Of a stretch of 64,000 bases of DNA, positions 1 through 8,193 are shown one piece after another. Source of the DNA: Streptomyces cellostaticus (GTDB lineage Bacteria; Actinomycetota; Actinomycetes; Streptomycetales; Streptomycetaceae). The stretch lies in assembly GCF_023630175.1 (NCBI RefSeq), contig NZ_JALLIN010000023.1, positions 54,134 through 118,133 on the forward strand. The letters are read 5' to 3'. The notes below the pieces were generated by a model, which made no database searches, was not told the DNA's origin, and was given only the letters and a program-made list of their open reading frames with translations. Every line of letters begins with the position of its first letter. The stretch's first letter is position 1. A program made the translations under genes and the position numbers.

Positions 1-1110
1 TTCCTTGCGCAGGTTCTCCCGACGGGAGTTGGTGATGCGCAGGCCCAGTGACAGTTTCAGCATCGCGGGCGCGCCGGACCTGTGGACGGTGCGCACGGAG
101 GAGGTGGGGTGCCAGGGAGGGCCGAGCGGACCGAGATCACGGAGGGCACCCGAGTCGAGCAGGGCCGCGGTCGCCTCACGATGCCTGACCTCCCTGGCCT
201 GCCAGGGGTGCAGGGGCAGCAGGGCGAACCCCTCGGGCAGGGGGCTGGAGACGCCGGCGAGCCGCTGGGTGAGCCGGTCCGCGGGGACGGTACGGCCGCG
301 TTCGGTCCAGGCCGAGTCGGTCGCCAGCAGAGAGGGGGCGACGGCCCACCAGTGCAGCGGGAAGGAGCCGCGTGACTCCGGTGAGTAGAGCGCGCCTTCG
401 GCCTCGGTCAGGCCTTCCCGGCTCTTCGGGGCGGGGTGGAGGGGATGCCCGAGGAGCAGGGACTGCTCGGCGCTGAGGAACGGATCGGGGCCGTCGTCCG
501 GATGCGCGCGCCGGTCGCTGATGAACGTCGCGGTGCGGCGCAGGGAGTCGGCCACCCTGGCGACCAGGTCACCACCGCCGCCCGCGGCCCCGCTCCCGGG
601 CCGCTGGGGGGTGCCCGGGGTGCCCGGGGTGCCGGGGGTGCCAGGGGTGCCGGGGGTGCCGGGGGTGCAGAGGGTGCCGCCGAGTGCCTCTCTGGCGAGC
701 AGGGCCGCGAGAGTGAGCGCGTCGACGGGCGGTGCCGTCTCGGCACCGGCGAGGCGGACCGGGCCGAAGCGGTGCCAGCCCGCCGGGGACCAGTGCCGGA
801 CCCGGACGATCAGCGCGGTGCCGCTGCGGAGCAGCGGGACACGAAGGGGGCCGGTGGCGGGGGCGGCGAGGCCGGTCTCCCGCACCCAGCAGCGCAGCAG
901 GTTCTCGACGGCGGCGGCCTGGGCGGCGTTGCCGGGATCGGGGTCCTCCAGTGGGTCGGCTCCGGGGGGGTCCGCGCTCATGCCGTCCGGGGCTCGTCGC
1001 TTCTGCTGGGGGAACGACTCGGCGAGCGGCACCTGGGAGGGCTGGGTCCCGGAGTCGCCCGGTTCGTCGGGGCTGCCGGAGCGGCCGTCGGGTGCGGGGG
1101 TGGCGTTCAA
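1..1110 (-). CDS. NIS siderophore synthetase, IucA/IucC family (partial, N-terminal part)
   Basis: This minus-strand frame is open from about 1110 to the left edge, so the C-terminal part lies outside the window. IucA/IucC enzymes join a carboxylic acid such as citrate or succinate to an amine or hydroxamate, using ATP, in NRPS-independent siderophore synthesis in the cytoplasm. Visible family motifs are GHPLHPAPKSREG (about residues 218-230), LLPLHPWQ (about 296-303) and KLSLGLRITNSRREN (about 348-362). The proposed start is TTG at 1110, preceded by GAGGAG; an ATG at 981 is the alternative. A run of seven Gly-Thr-Pro units (DNA about 607-669) interrupts the region before the ATP-binding motifs. 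It lies downstream of, and co-directional with, the aminotransferase at 1595-3067, which could supply a diamine. Family is sure; substrate is not. Confidence 0.9.
   Translation of the reverse strand, partial: MNATPAPDGRSGSPDEPGDSGTQPSQVPLAESFPQQKRRAPDGMSADPPGADPLEDPDPGNAAQAAAVENLLRCWVRETGLAAPATGPLRVPLLRSGTALIVRVRHWSPAGWHRFGPVRLAGAETAPPVDALTLAALLAREALGGTLCTPGTPGTPGTPGTPGTPGTPQRPGSGAAGGGGDLVARVADSLRRTATFISDRRAHPDDGPDPFLSAEQSLLLGHPLHPAPKSREGLTEAEGALYSPESRGSFPLHWWAVAPSLLATDSAWTERGRTVPADRLTQRLAGVSSPLPEGFALLPLHPWQAREVRHREATAALLDSGALRDLGPLGPPWHPTSSVRTVHRSGAPAMLKLSLGLRITNSRRENLRKE
607..669. repeat. 9-bp tandem repeat coding for (Gly-Thr-Pro)7 in the siderophore synthetase
   Basis: Seven near-identical 9-bp units of the type GGGGTGCCC run head to tail inside the IucA/IucC frame. 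On the minus strand they read Gly-Thr-Pro repeats at about residues 149-168. The period is a multiple of three, so changes in copy number would leave the frame intact. It probably forms a flexible linker or surface loop (inference). Confidence 0.8.
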
Positions 1111-1190
1111 GACGGCTCCTCGGAAGGGATGGGCTGGGCTGGGCCTGCGGATGGTTGATCGGGTCGCGTCCGGCCGCCCCGTCGTCCACT

Positions 1191-1283
1191 CGGCCGTCGT
1201 GCGGTCGGCCGTCGTGCGGTCGGCCGTCGTGCGGTCGGCCGTCGTGCGGTCGGCCGTCGTGCGGTCGGCCGTCGTGCGGTCGG
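1191..1283. repeat. 15-bp direct tandem repeat, five full and two partial copies
   Basis: Five exact copies of a 15-bp unit (GCGGTCGGCCGTCGT) fill 1201-1275, with partial copies at both ends. It lies just upstream of the siderophore synthetase start, in the 484-bp gap (1111-1594) behind the aminotransferase. The gap has no convincing gene: short frames across the repeat give only low-complexity Ala-Arg-Pro strings. There are no spacers, so it is not a CRISPR array. It could hold protein-binding sites or be a slippage minisatellite. Confidence 0.9.
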
Positions 1284-1430
1284 TGCCGCGGTGCGGTCGT
1301 CACGGGCCCGGGCAGCGGGGCGGGCAGCCATGTCGCGGTGCTGTCCATGTGCGACCGGTACGCGACGGGAGCGTGTGGGTGGCTTCCCGGCTCCTCGGGC
1401 CCGGTGGCGGGGACCGTTCCGGTCGGGGTG

Positions 1431-1598
1431 CTAGTGCTGTGACCGGAACGGTTTGCCGGAAGGCTCGCGGCGTCCGGGGCGGTGCAGCGCAAGGCGGAGC
1501 ATCGTCCGCGTACTGGACGTACTCGGGCGATGCGACAACGCGGCGAGGTGCCGTGCCGGACGCCGCGAGCCGGTGAACCCTTCCGGTCACGGCACTAG
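1431..1598. mobile_element. MITE-like palindromic element, 168 bp, CTAG ends
   Basis: The left arm begins CTAGTGCTGTGACCGGAA and the right arm ends TTCCGGTCACGGCACTAG; these are inverted repeats with one mismatch. Inside them a second matched pair occurs, GGCTCGCGGCGTCCGG against CCGGACGCCGCGAGCC, so each arm is about 45 bp with a roughly 75-bp centre. No transposase is encoded. From memory, similar palindromes recur between genes in Streptomyces chromosomes. The right-hand CTAG contains the stop codon (TAG, minus strand) of the aminotransferase gene, so the insert forms the end of that gene. Confidence 0.75.
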
Positions 1599-3067
1599 CC
1601 GTTGCCGGGGGCAGGAGCGCCCTGATGGCGGTGCCGGTGGCCGCGGTCGCGCCATCGGCGGGCCGCCGCTGCCACCGCGTCGGCCAGGCGGTCCATGACG
1701 GCTGCCGCCTGCTCGTCGGAGATGGTCAGCGGTGGAAGGAGGCGTACGACGCAGGCGTGGCGGCCGCCGAGTTCCACGATGAGCCCTCGCTGGAGGCACT
1801 CCCGCTGGACGGCCGCCGCGAGTTCGGGGGCGGCTCGGTGCGGGGTGCGGGTGGACCGGGGGCCTTCGGCGATGAACCGGTGGTCGCCGCCGAAGGGGTC
1901 CTCGGCCGGTCCGGTCGGCTCGCTCTCCGGGTCCACCAGTTCGATGCCGATCATCAGCCCCCGTCCCCGGACATCACCCACGCACGGGAACGCGTCCTGC
2001 AGTTGGCGGAGTCGGGACAGCATTCGGGCGCCCAGAGTGGCGGCGCGCTCGGCGAGGGCGTTCCGCCGTACGTGCGCCAGGGTGGCGGTGCCGGCGGCCA
2101 TGGCCAGCTGGTTGCCGCGGAAGGTGCCCGCATGGGCGCCGGGCTGCCAGGCGTCGAGGTCGTCGCGGTAGACGACCACGGCCAGCGGCAGGCTGCCGCC
2201 GATGGCCTTGGACAGGACCATGACGTCGGGTGTGACACCGCTGTGCTCCACGGCCCAGAAGGCGCCGGTGCGGCCGACCCCGGTCTGGATCTCGTCGGCG
2301 ATCAGCGGGATGGAGCGGTCGGCGGTGATCTCCCGCATGCGCCGCAGCCAGGCGTCGGGCGCCGGGATCACGCCGCCCTCGCCCTGCACGGGTTCCACGA
2401 TCATCCCGGCGGGGAGCGGTACGCCCGACTTCGGGTCGTCGAGGAGGGACTCGGTCCAGCGGGCGGCGAGTTCGGCGCCGCGCGGGCCGCCGACGCCGAA
2501 GGGGCAGCGGTAGTCCTGCGGGTACGGCAGCCGCGCGACCCGGACGTCTCCGGCTCCGCCGGAGGCCGCCATGGCTCCCGCCGTCATGCCGTGGTAGGCG
2601 CCGGTGAAGGCGAGCATGCCGGTGCGTCCGGTGGCGGTGCGGACCAGCTTGAGCGCGGCTTCGACGGCGTCGGTGCCGGCCGGTCCGCAGAACTGCACCC
2701 GGGCACGGCCCGCGAGCCCGGGCGGCAGGGTGTGGAACAACTCGGTGATGAAGGCGTCCTTCACCGGTGTCGCCAGGTCGAGGACGGACAGCGGGGCGCC
2801 GGAGTCGAGGACCCGGCGGATGGCCTCCAGGACCACGGGATGATTGTGGCCGAGGGCGAGGGTGCCGGCTCCCGAGAGACAGTCCAGGTAGCGGCGGCCG
2901 TCGGCACCCTCGATGGTCAGTCCCCGCGCGCGCACCGGCACGATGGGCAGGGCCCGCGCGTAGGTGCGTGCCGCGGACTCACGCGCCGACTGGCGCCCGA
3001 GGATCCCCTCGTGCACCGTGCGCTCTTCCCCGTACGCATCCTCAGCCACCGACTCGGTCACGGCCAC
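1595..3067 (-). CDS. Diaminobutyrate-type class III aminotransferase (siderophore pathway)
   Basis: A fold-type I PLP aminotransferase of about 490 residues. It has GPAGTDAVEAALKLVRTAT near residue 128, the acidic stretch IPLIADEIQTGVGRTG, and SKAIGG with the Schiff-base lysine near residue 287. The class converts aspartate semialdehyde and glutamate to 2,4-diaminobutyrate, or acts on related diamines. Co-direction with the IucA/IucC gene suggests it makes a siderophore precursor (inference). The chosen start is GTG at 3067, about 10 bases after GGGGAGG; the longer frame from a GTG at 3109 has no ribosome site. The C-terminus (APAPGNG) stops inside the MITE-like element at 1431-1598, so the original end may have been altered. 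Confidence 0.88.
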   Translation of the reverse strand: MAVTESVAEDAYGEERTVHEGILGRQSARESAARTYARALPIVPVRARGLTIEGADGRRYLDCLSGAGTLALGHNHPVVLEAIRRVLDSGAPLSVLDLATPVKDAFITELFHTLPPGLAGRARVQFCGPAGTDAVEAALKLVRTATGRTGMLAFTGAYHGMTAGAMAASGGAGDVRVARLPYPQDYRCPFGVGGPRGAELAARWTESLLDDPKSGVPLPAGMIVEPVQGEGGVIPAPDAWLRRMREITADRSIPLIADEIQTGVGRTGAFWAVEHSGVTPDVMVLSKAIGGSLPLAVVVYRDDLDAWQPGAHAGTFRGNQLAMAAGTATLAHVRRNALAERAATLGARMLSRLRQLQDAFPCVGDVRGRGLMIGIELVDPESEPTGPAEDPFGGDHRFIAEGPRSTRTPHRAAPELAAAVQRECLQRGLIVELGGRHACVVRLLPPLTISDEQAAAVMDRLADAVAAAARRWRDRGHRHRHQGAPAPGNG

Positions 3068-3452
3068 GACTCGCTGTCCTCCCCGCTGTCCAGAGGTGAT
3101 GTGATCCACGGGGAGCGGGCCCAGGCAGCCGACCCCCCACCCCTACAACCGCGAACCGGCCCACGGGTTACGGGTTGCCGGGTAATCCCCGTGGTCCACG
3201 CGGTCCCCGGACGACGGCCGGAGGGATCGCGTTCGCCCTGAGGTGAGGCACCGGACCGCGGCCGGTGTGCTTCCAGGTCAGACCGCTTGTAGCCGAACCG
3301 TTGCCGGACCGTCGGAACTCCCCCACAGCGAACGCATAGTGTGTGGTGCCGTTCCCAGCGGACCCGCTGCGCCGGTGTCAACTCCCCACGAGTGCGACGC
3401 CGGTGCCGGGACCCGAGCGCCGAGTACCTTCACATCAGGGGGAGTCAACAGC
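3068..3452. other. Divergent intergenic region, aminotransferase / protease
   Basis: A 385-bp stretch without a supported gene; it must carry promoters for both flanking genes. An inverted repeat CCACGGG...CCCGTGG lies at 3161-3194. The bases at 3239-3252, TGAGGTGAGGCACC, resemble the left half of the actinobacterial iron box (TTAGGTTAGGCT...). That would suit iron control of the siderophore genes, but the right half is poor, so it is only a candidate. Confidence 0.4.
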
Positions 3453-4685
3453 ATGCGATCCATACGGCCGTCGTTCACCGTTCGACGCGGGAGGGGCGCG
3501 CCGCGCAGGACCTCCCCCGCGCTGGCGACGGTCGCCCTCGTCTCGGCGCTGGCGCTGACCGCCACGGCCTGCAACGGCGACGGTGACGACAACGCCGACG
3601 ACAGACCGACCGCCACCGCGACCCAGGGCGGCACCGGCGACGGCAAGATCAAGATTCCGGACGACATCCGTCAGAAGCTCAAGGAGCACGGGATCGATGT
3701 CGACAAGTGGAAGAACGGCGCCTGGAAGAACTGGGACAGGGACGACTGGCTGCGCGAGGCCAACGACTTCGTCAACCCCATCATCAAGGGGCTGTGGGAC
3801 CCGGACCGGATGCGGGACGCCGACGACCCGGCCAAGCGGGTCGACGACAACGACCTCTCCGGTGACCAGGGCGTGACGGACCCGACCCCGGCGCCGGTGA
3901 CGGCACAGGCGGTCAGGCCTCCGTACCACACCAGCGCGGCCGCCTCGGGCAAGGTCTTCTTCGACTCCCCCGAGGGCACGATGGTCTGCTCGGCGACGGT
4001 CGTGCGGGACCCGGCGCACCCGGGCAAGTCCAACCTCATCTGGACGGCCGGCCACTGCGTGCACGCCGGCAAGAGCGGTGGCTGGTACCGCAACATCGCC
4101 TTCGTGCCGTCGTACAACAACCAGGGCAGGCCGAACGCCGAGCTGCAGGACGCGAGCCGGGCGGAGGTCGCGCCGTACGGGGTCTGGTGGGCAGACGCGG
4201 CGAAGACCTCGCAGCAGTGGATCGATCAGGGCGGCCGAACCGGCGGCAACGGTGCCTCGTACGACTTCGCGGTGATCCATGTGACGCCGGAGCAGGGCAA
4301 CGCCGGCAAGTCGCTGGAGGAGACGGTCGGTGGGGCGCTTCCGGTCGACTTCGGCGCTCCGGCCGTGCCGAAGGTGCGGAGCATCACGGCGACGGGCTAT
4401 CCGGCCGCGGCTCCGTACGACGGCCAGCTCGCCTACCAGTGCCGGGACAAGCCGGGCCGGCTGTCCCTCGGCACGTCGGACCCGACGATGTACCGCATCG
4501 GCTGCACGATGACCGGCGGCTCCTCCGGCGGCGGCTGGGTGGAGACCGGCTCGGACGGCAAGCCGGTCCTGGTGTCCAACACCTCGATCGGCCCGGTGCG
4601 CGCGGGCTGGCTGGCGGGCCCCCGTCTGGGCGAGGTGGCCAAGGGCGTCTACGACTCGGTCAGCGAGAAGTTCGCCGGGCGGTAG
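3453..4685 (+). CDS. Secreted trypsin-like serine protease, lipoprotein
   Basis: A 410-residue protein with an Arg-rich N-terminus, a hydrophobic segment and the lipobox LTATAC (Cys at about 40), so it should be exported and lipid-anchored outside the membrane. The chymotrypsin-fold triad is visible: His in WTAGHC (about 201), Asp in YDFAVIHV (about 271) and Ser in GGSSGGGW (about 358). Between the lipobox and the protease domain is an acidic linker of about 110 residues rich in Lys and Trp. The start is ATG at 3453 after GGGGGAG (3438-3444); the frame opens further upstream without a ribosome site. The natural substrate is unknown. It is convergent with hflX, and both end at the hairpin at 4860-4904. 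Confidence 0.9.
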   Translation: MRSIRPSFTVRRGRGAPRRTSPALATVALVSALALTATACNGDGDDNADDRPTATATQGGTGDGKIKIPDDIRQKLKEHGIDVDKWKNGAWKNWDRDDWLREANDFVNPIIKGLWDPDRMRDADDPAKRVDDNDLSGDQGVTDPTPAPVTAQAVRPPYHTSAAASGKVFFDSPEGTMVCSATVVRDPAHPGKSNLIWTAGHCVHAGKSGGWYRNIAFVPSYNNQGRPNAELQDASRAEVAPYGVWWADAAKTSQQWIDQGGRTGGNGASYDFAVIHVTPEQGNAGKSLEETVGGALPVDFGAPAVPKVRSITATGYPAAAPYDGQLAYQCRDKPGRLSLGTSDPTMYRIGCTMTGGSSGGGWVETGSDGKPVLVSNTSIGPVRAGWLAGPRLGEVAKGVYDSVSEKFAGR

Positions 4686-4859
4686 GGCCCGCGCGGCCTC
4701 ACACGTGGGACGGGGCGGCGGCGAGGCGCCCGTGGCCACCTCGCCGCCGCCCCGTCCCGGCCCCCGCGCGCGGTCGACGCCGGCCGACCGCCGACCGGCT
4801 CGGACGACACCGAACCGCACGGCCGATGTCGGCCGGCCGGCTCGGCGCGGGCCGATGAC

Positions 4860-4904
4860 GAGAGGCCCGCCCCCGGAATACGCCGAACGGGTGGCGGGCC
4901 TCTC
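4860..4904. terminator. Bidirectional hairpin terminator between protease gene and hflX
   Basis: GAGAGGCCCGCC and GGCGGGCCTCTC form a perfect 12-bp stem with a 21-base loop. It lies in the short gap where two convergent genes end, so it can serve both. Confidence 0.8.
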
Positions 4905-4928
4905 GACTGCGCCGGGGGCGCCCCGGGG

Positions 4929-6419
4929 TCAGGCCGCGGGGGTCGGCGCGTAGGGGGCCAGGTCCGCGGCCAGCTCCTCGTGTACCCGGGCCTTGAGCAG
5001 GGTGCCCTCCTCGGTGTGCTCCTCGGAGATCACCTCGCCCTCGGTGTGGGCGCGGGCGACGAGCTTGCCGTGGGTGTACGGGACGATCGCCTCGACCTCG
5101 ACCGAGGGCCGGGGCAGCTCGTTGTCGATCAGCGCCAGCAGTTCCTCGATGCCCTGGCCGGTGCGGGCCGAGACGGCGATGGAGCGCTTCTCCATCCGCA
5201 GCAGCCGCTGGAGCACCAGCGGGTCGGCCAGGTCCGCCTTGTTGATCACGACGATCTCGGGCACGTCGGTCGCGCCGACGTCCCGGATCACCTCGCGCAC
5301 GGCTGCCAACTGCTCCTCCGGGACCGGGTGCGAGCCGTCCACCACGTGCAGGATCAGGTCGGAGTCCCCGACCTCCTCCATGGTGGAGCGGAACGCCTCG
5401 ACCAGGTGGTGCGGCAGGTGCCGGACGAAACCGACGGTGTCGGCCAGCGTGTACAGCCGCCCGCTGGGGGTCTCGGCCCGGCGCACGGTCGGGTCGAGGG
5501 TCGCGAACAGCGCGTTCTCGACCAGGACGCCCGCGCCGGTCAGTCGGTTGAGCAGGGAGGACTTGCCGGCGTTGGTGTAGCCGGCGATGGCGACGGACGG
5601 CACCTTGTTGCGCCGGCGCTCCTGGCGCTTGATCTCGCGGCCCGTCTTCATGTCCGCGATCTCCCGGCGCATCTTCGCCATCTTCTCGCGGATCCGGCGC
5701 CGGTCCGTCTCGATCTTGGTCTCACCGGGGCCACGCGTGGCGAGGCCGCCGCGGCCACCACCCATCTGGCGGGACAGGGACTGACCCCAGCCTCGCAGCC
5801 TCGGCAGCATGTACTGCATCTGCGCCAGCGCGACCTGTGCCTTGCCCTCTCGGGACTTGGCGTGCTGCGCGAAGATGTCGAGGATCAGGGCCGTACGGTC
5901 GATGACCTTGACCTTGACGACGTCCTCGAGCTGGATGAGCTGGCCCGGGCTCAGCTCACCGTCGCAGATGACGGTGTCCGCGCCCGTTTCGATGACGATG
6001 TCACGCAGTTCCAGCGCCTTGCCGGAGCCGATGTAGGTGGCCGCGTCGGGCTTGTCCCGGCGCTGGATCACGCCGTCGAGCACGAGCGCTCCGGCGGTCT
6101 CGGCGAGGGCGGCCAGCTCCGCGAGGGAGTTGTCCGCGTCCTGGGCGGTCCCCGTGGTCCACACCCCGACGAGCACGACCCGCTCCAGGCGGAGCTGGCG
6201 GTACTCGACCTCGGTGACGTCCTCCAGCTCGGTGGACAGGCCCGCCACGCGGCGCAGTGCCGCCCGCTCGGAGCGGTCGAACTGCTCACCGTCCCGCTCG
6301 CCGTCGATCTCGTGGCTCCAGGCGACGTCCTCTTCCATCAGGGCATCGGCCCGAAGACCTTCGGGGTAGTCGTGCGCGAGGCGCTTGGTGTCCTGGGAAG
6401 GGGAAGAAGAGGAGGTCAT
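4929..6419 (-). CDS. hflX: GTPase HflX
   Basis: A 496-residue ribosome-associated GTPase that, in the family, splits stalled or heat-damaged 70S ribosomes. The N-terminal HflX domain is followed by the Gly-rich GGGRGGLATRGPGETKIE stretch and a coiled coil. The G domain shows P-loop GYTNAGKSSLLNRLTG, switch DTVGFVRHLP and NKAD. The start is ATG at 6419, with AAGGA 5 bases upstream; a longer frame to 6539 has no support. The gene stands alone between a convergent protease gene and the M1 peptidase gene. Confidence 0.95.
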   Translation of the reverse strand: MTSSSSPSQDTKRLAHDYPEGLRADALMEEDVAWSHEIDGERDGEQFDRSERAALRRVAGLSTELEDVTEVEYRQLRLERVVLVGVWTTGTAQDADNSLAELAALAETAGALVLDGVIQRRDKPDAATYIGSGKALELRDIVIETGADTVICDGELSPGQLIQLEDVVKVKVIDRTALILDIFAQHAKSREGKAQVALAQMQYMLPRLRGWGQSLSRQMGGGRGGLATRGPGETKIETDRRRIREKMAKMRREIADMKTGREIKRQERRRNKVPSVAIAGYTNAGKSSLLNRLTGAGVLVENALFATLDPTVRRAETPSGRLYTLADTVGFVRHLPHHLVEAFRSTMEEVGDSDLILHVVDGSHPVPEEQLAAVREVIRDVGATDVPEIVVINKADLADPLVLQRLLRMEKRSIAVSARTGQGIEELLALIDNELPRPSVEVEAIVPYTHGKLVARAHTEGEVISEEHTEEGTLLKARVHEELAADLAPYAPTPAA

Positions 6420-6553
6420 TGGATCCTTACGTCGGTGGGAGGGCCGGATCGGCTGTCGTGTGCTACAACGCACGGGTCCCCCGGGAGATTCCCGTGTCCC
6501 GTGCCGCGCCGACCCCAAGATGGTCGCACGGCGCGGCACGACCCGTCACCGCG

Positions 6554-8080
6554 TTATTCCCAGCCCGGCCCGCCCTTCTTGCCGCGCTTGTCCCGCTTGG
6601 ACTCCTTGGCGGACCTGTCGCTCTTCCAGTCCGGGTGGCCGGGCATCGGCGGGGTCTTCTCGCCGTACAGCCAGGGCTGGAGGAAACCGGTCAGGTCACG
6701 GCCGGCGACGGACGACGCCAGGCGGACGAACTCGGCGGTGGTGGCGGTCGAGTCGCGGTGCTCCCGGACCCAGTCCCGCTCCAGGCGCTCGAAGGCACGC
6801 GTGCCGATCTCCTGCCGCAGGGCGTAGAGCACCAGTGCCGCTCCGTCGTAGATGTTCGGCCGGAAGATGCTGATCTTCTGGCCGGGCGCGGGCGGCTTGG
6901 GCCGGGCCGGCGGGCCGCCGTCGGCCCGCCAGCGGTCCGACGCGCCGTAGGCGGCCTTCATGCGGTCCACCATGGGCCGCTTGGACTTCTCCTGGGCGTA
7001 GAGGGACTCGTACCAGGTGGCGTGCCCCTCGTTCAGCCAGGCGTCGGACCAGGTGCGCGGGCTGACACTGTCACCGAACCACTGGTGGGACAGCTCGTGC
7101 ACCATGATCGAGTCGACGTACCAGGCGGGGTAGCCGGGCTTGGTGAAGATGTCCTTCTCGAAGAGCGAGAGGGTCTGCGTCTCCAGTTCGAACCCGGTGG
7201 AGGCCTGGGCCATGAGCAGGCCGTACGTTTCGAACGGGTAGGAGCCGACCTTGCTCTCCAGCCAGGCGATCTGGTCGGGTGTCTTCGCGAGCCAGGGTTC
7301 GAGCGCTTTGCGGTCGGCGCTGGGCACGACGTCGCGGACCGGAAGACCGTGGGGGCCCTTGCGGCGCACCACGGCGGAGCGGCCGACGGACACCTGGGCC
7401 AGCTCGGTGGCCATGGGGTGCTGCGTGCGGTAGGTCCAGGTGGTGGCGGGGCCGACGCGCTCGGCTCCGGTCGGCAGGCCGTTGGCCACGGCGGTGTACT
7501 CGTTGGGGGCGGTGACCCGGATGGTGAACATCGCCTTGTCCGACGGGTGGTCGTTGCACGGGAAGACCAGGTGCGCGGCGTCGGCCTGGTTGGCCATCGC
7601 GAGGCCGTCGGTGGTGCGCACCCAGCCGCCGTCCCGGCCCTTGGCGCTGACGGGGTCGCTGGTGTGCTTCACGGTGATCCGCGTCCAGCTTCCCCGGGGC
7701 AGCGGGCGGTCGGGGGTGATCACCAGGTCCTCGCCCGCGCCGGCGAAGGCGGCGGGGCGGCCGTCCACCTCGACGGACTCGACGGTGCCGTGCGCGAAGT
7801 CGAGATTGAGGCGGTCCAGGCCGGTGGTCGTCCAGGCGTCGATGGTGGTGACGGCCCGCAGCGGCTTGTCGTTCTTCCCGGAATAGGTGAAGGACAGGTC
7901 GTACGACGCCACGTCGTACCCGGGGTTGCCCAGGGTCGGGAAGAGCCGGTCACCGACGCCCAGCGGCTCGGCCGGGGCGGCGGCGGCGAGCAGGCAGACG
8001 GAGACGGCGGAGGCGAGCAGGGCGGCCTTCCGGCGGCGGAAGGGGCGGAGGTTCCGGCCCCGGCGGAGGGTGAGCGGCAT
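6554..8080 (-). CDS. Secreted M1-family zinc metallopeptidase
   Basis: A 508-residue protein with a Sec-type signal peptide (Arg-rich start, hydrophobic core at about residues 18-36). The zinc site is intact: HELSH at about 328-332 and the third ligand Glu in WLNEG at about 351. The N-terminal beta domain precedes it, as in aminopeptidase N relatives. The exopeptidase motif GAMEN is replaced by GFELE (about 296-300), common in the shorter secreted actinobacterial members, so N-terminal substrate anchoring may differ. The usual C-terminal helical domain is short, ending in a Lys/Gly-rich tail. The start is ATG at 8080. No obvious operon partner. Confidence 0.88.
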   Translation of the reverse strand: MPLTLRRGRNLRPFRRRKAALLASAVSVCLLAAAAPAEPLGVGDRLFPTLGNPGYDVASYDLSFTYSGKNDKPLRAVTTIDAWTTTGLDRLNLDFAHGTVESVEVDGRPAAFAGAGEDLVITPDRPLPRGSWTRITVKHTSDPVSAKGRDGGWVRTTDGLAMANQADAAHLVFPCNDHPSDKAMFTIRVTAPNEYTAVANGLPTGAERVGPATTWTYRTQHPMATELAQVSVGRSAVVRRKGPHGLPVRDVVPSADRKALEPWLAKTPDQIAWLESKVGSYPFETYGLLMAQASTGFELETQTLSLFEKDIFTKPGYPAWYVDSIMVHELSHQWFGDSVSPRTWSDAWLNEGHATWYESLYAQEKSKRPMVDRMKAAYGASDRWRADGGPPARPKPPAPGQKISIFRPNIYDGAALVLYALRQEIGTRAFERLERDWVREHRDSTATTAEFVRLASSVAGRDLTGFLQPWLYGEKTPPMPGHPDWKSDRSAKESKRDKRGKKGGPGWE

Positions 8081-8193
8081 GCCCCACCGCTACCAGCGCG
8101 CGCGGGCGGCACGACGGCGACTCGCGCCGGGCCCACCCGATCGGGTTGGTTCCGCAGAGCCTTCTTCAGGAATCCGGGCGCCTTCGGCCTCCC

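Noticed and set aside
1191..1283. CRISPR-like array
   Set aside because: Direct 15-bp units without spacers.
1107..1331. 74-residue minus-strand frame across the 15-bp repeat
   Set aside because: Pure low-complexity Ala-Arg-Pro translation of the repeat; no ribosome site.
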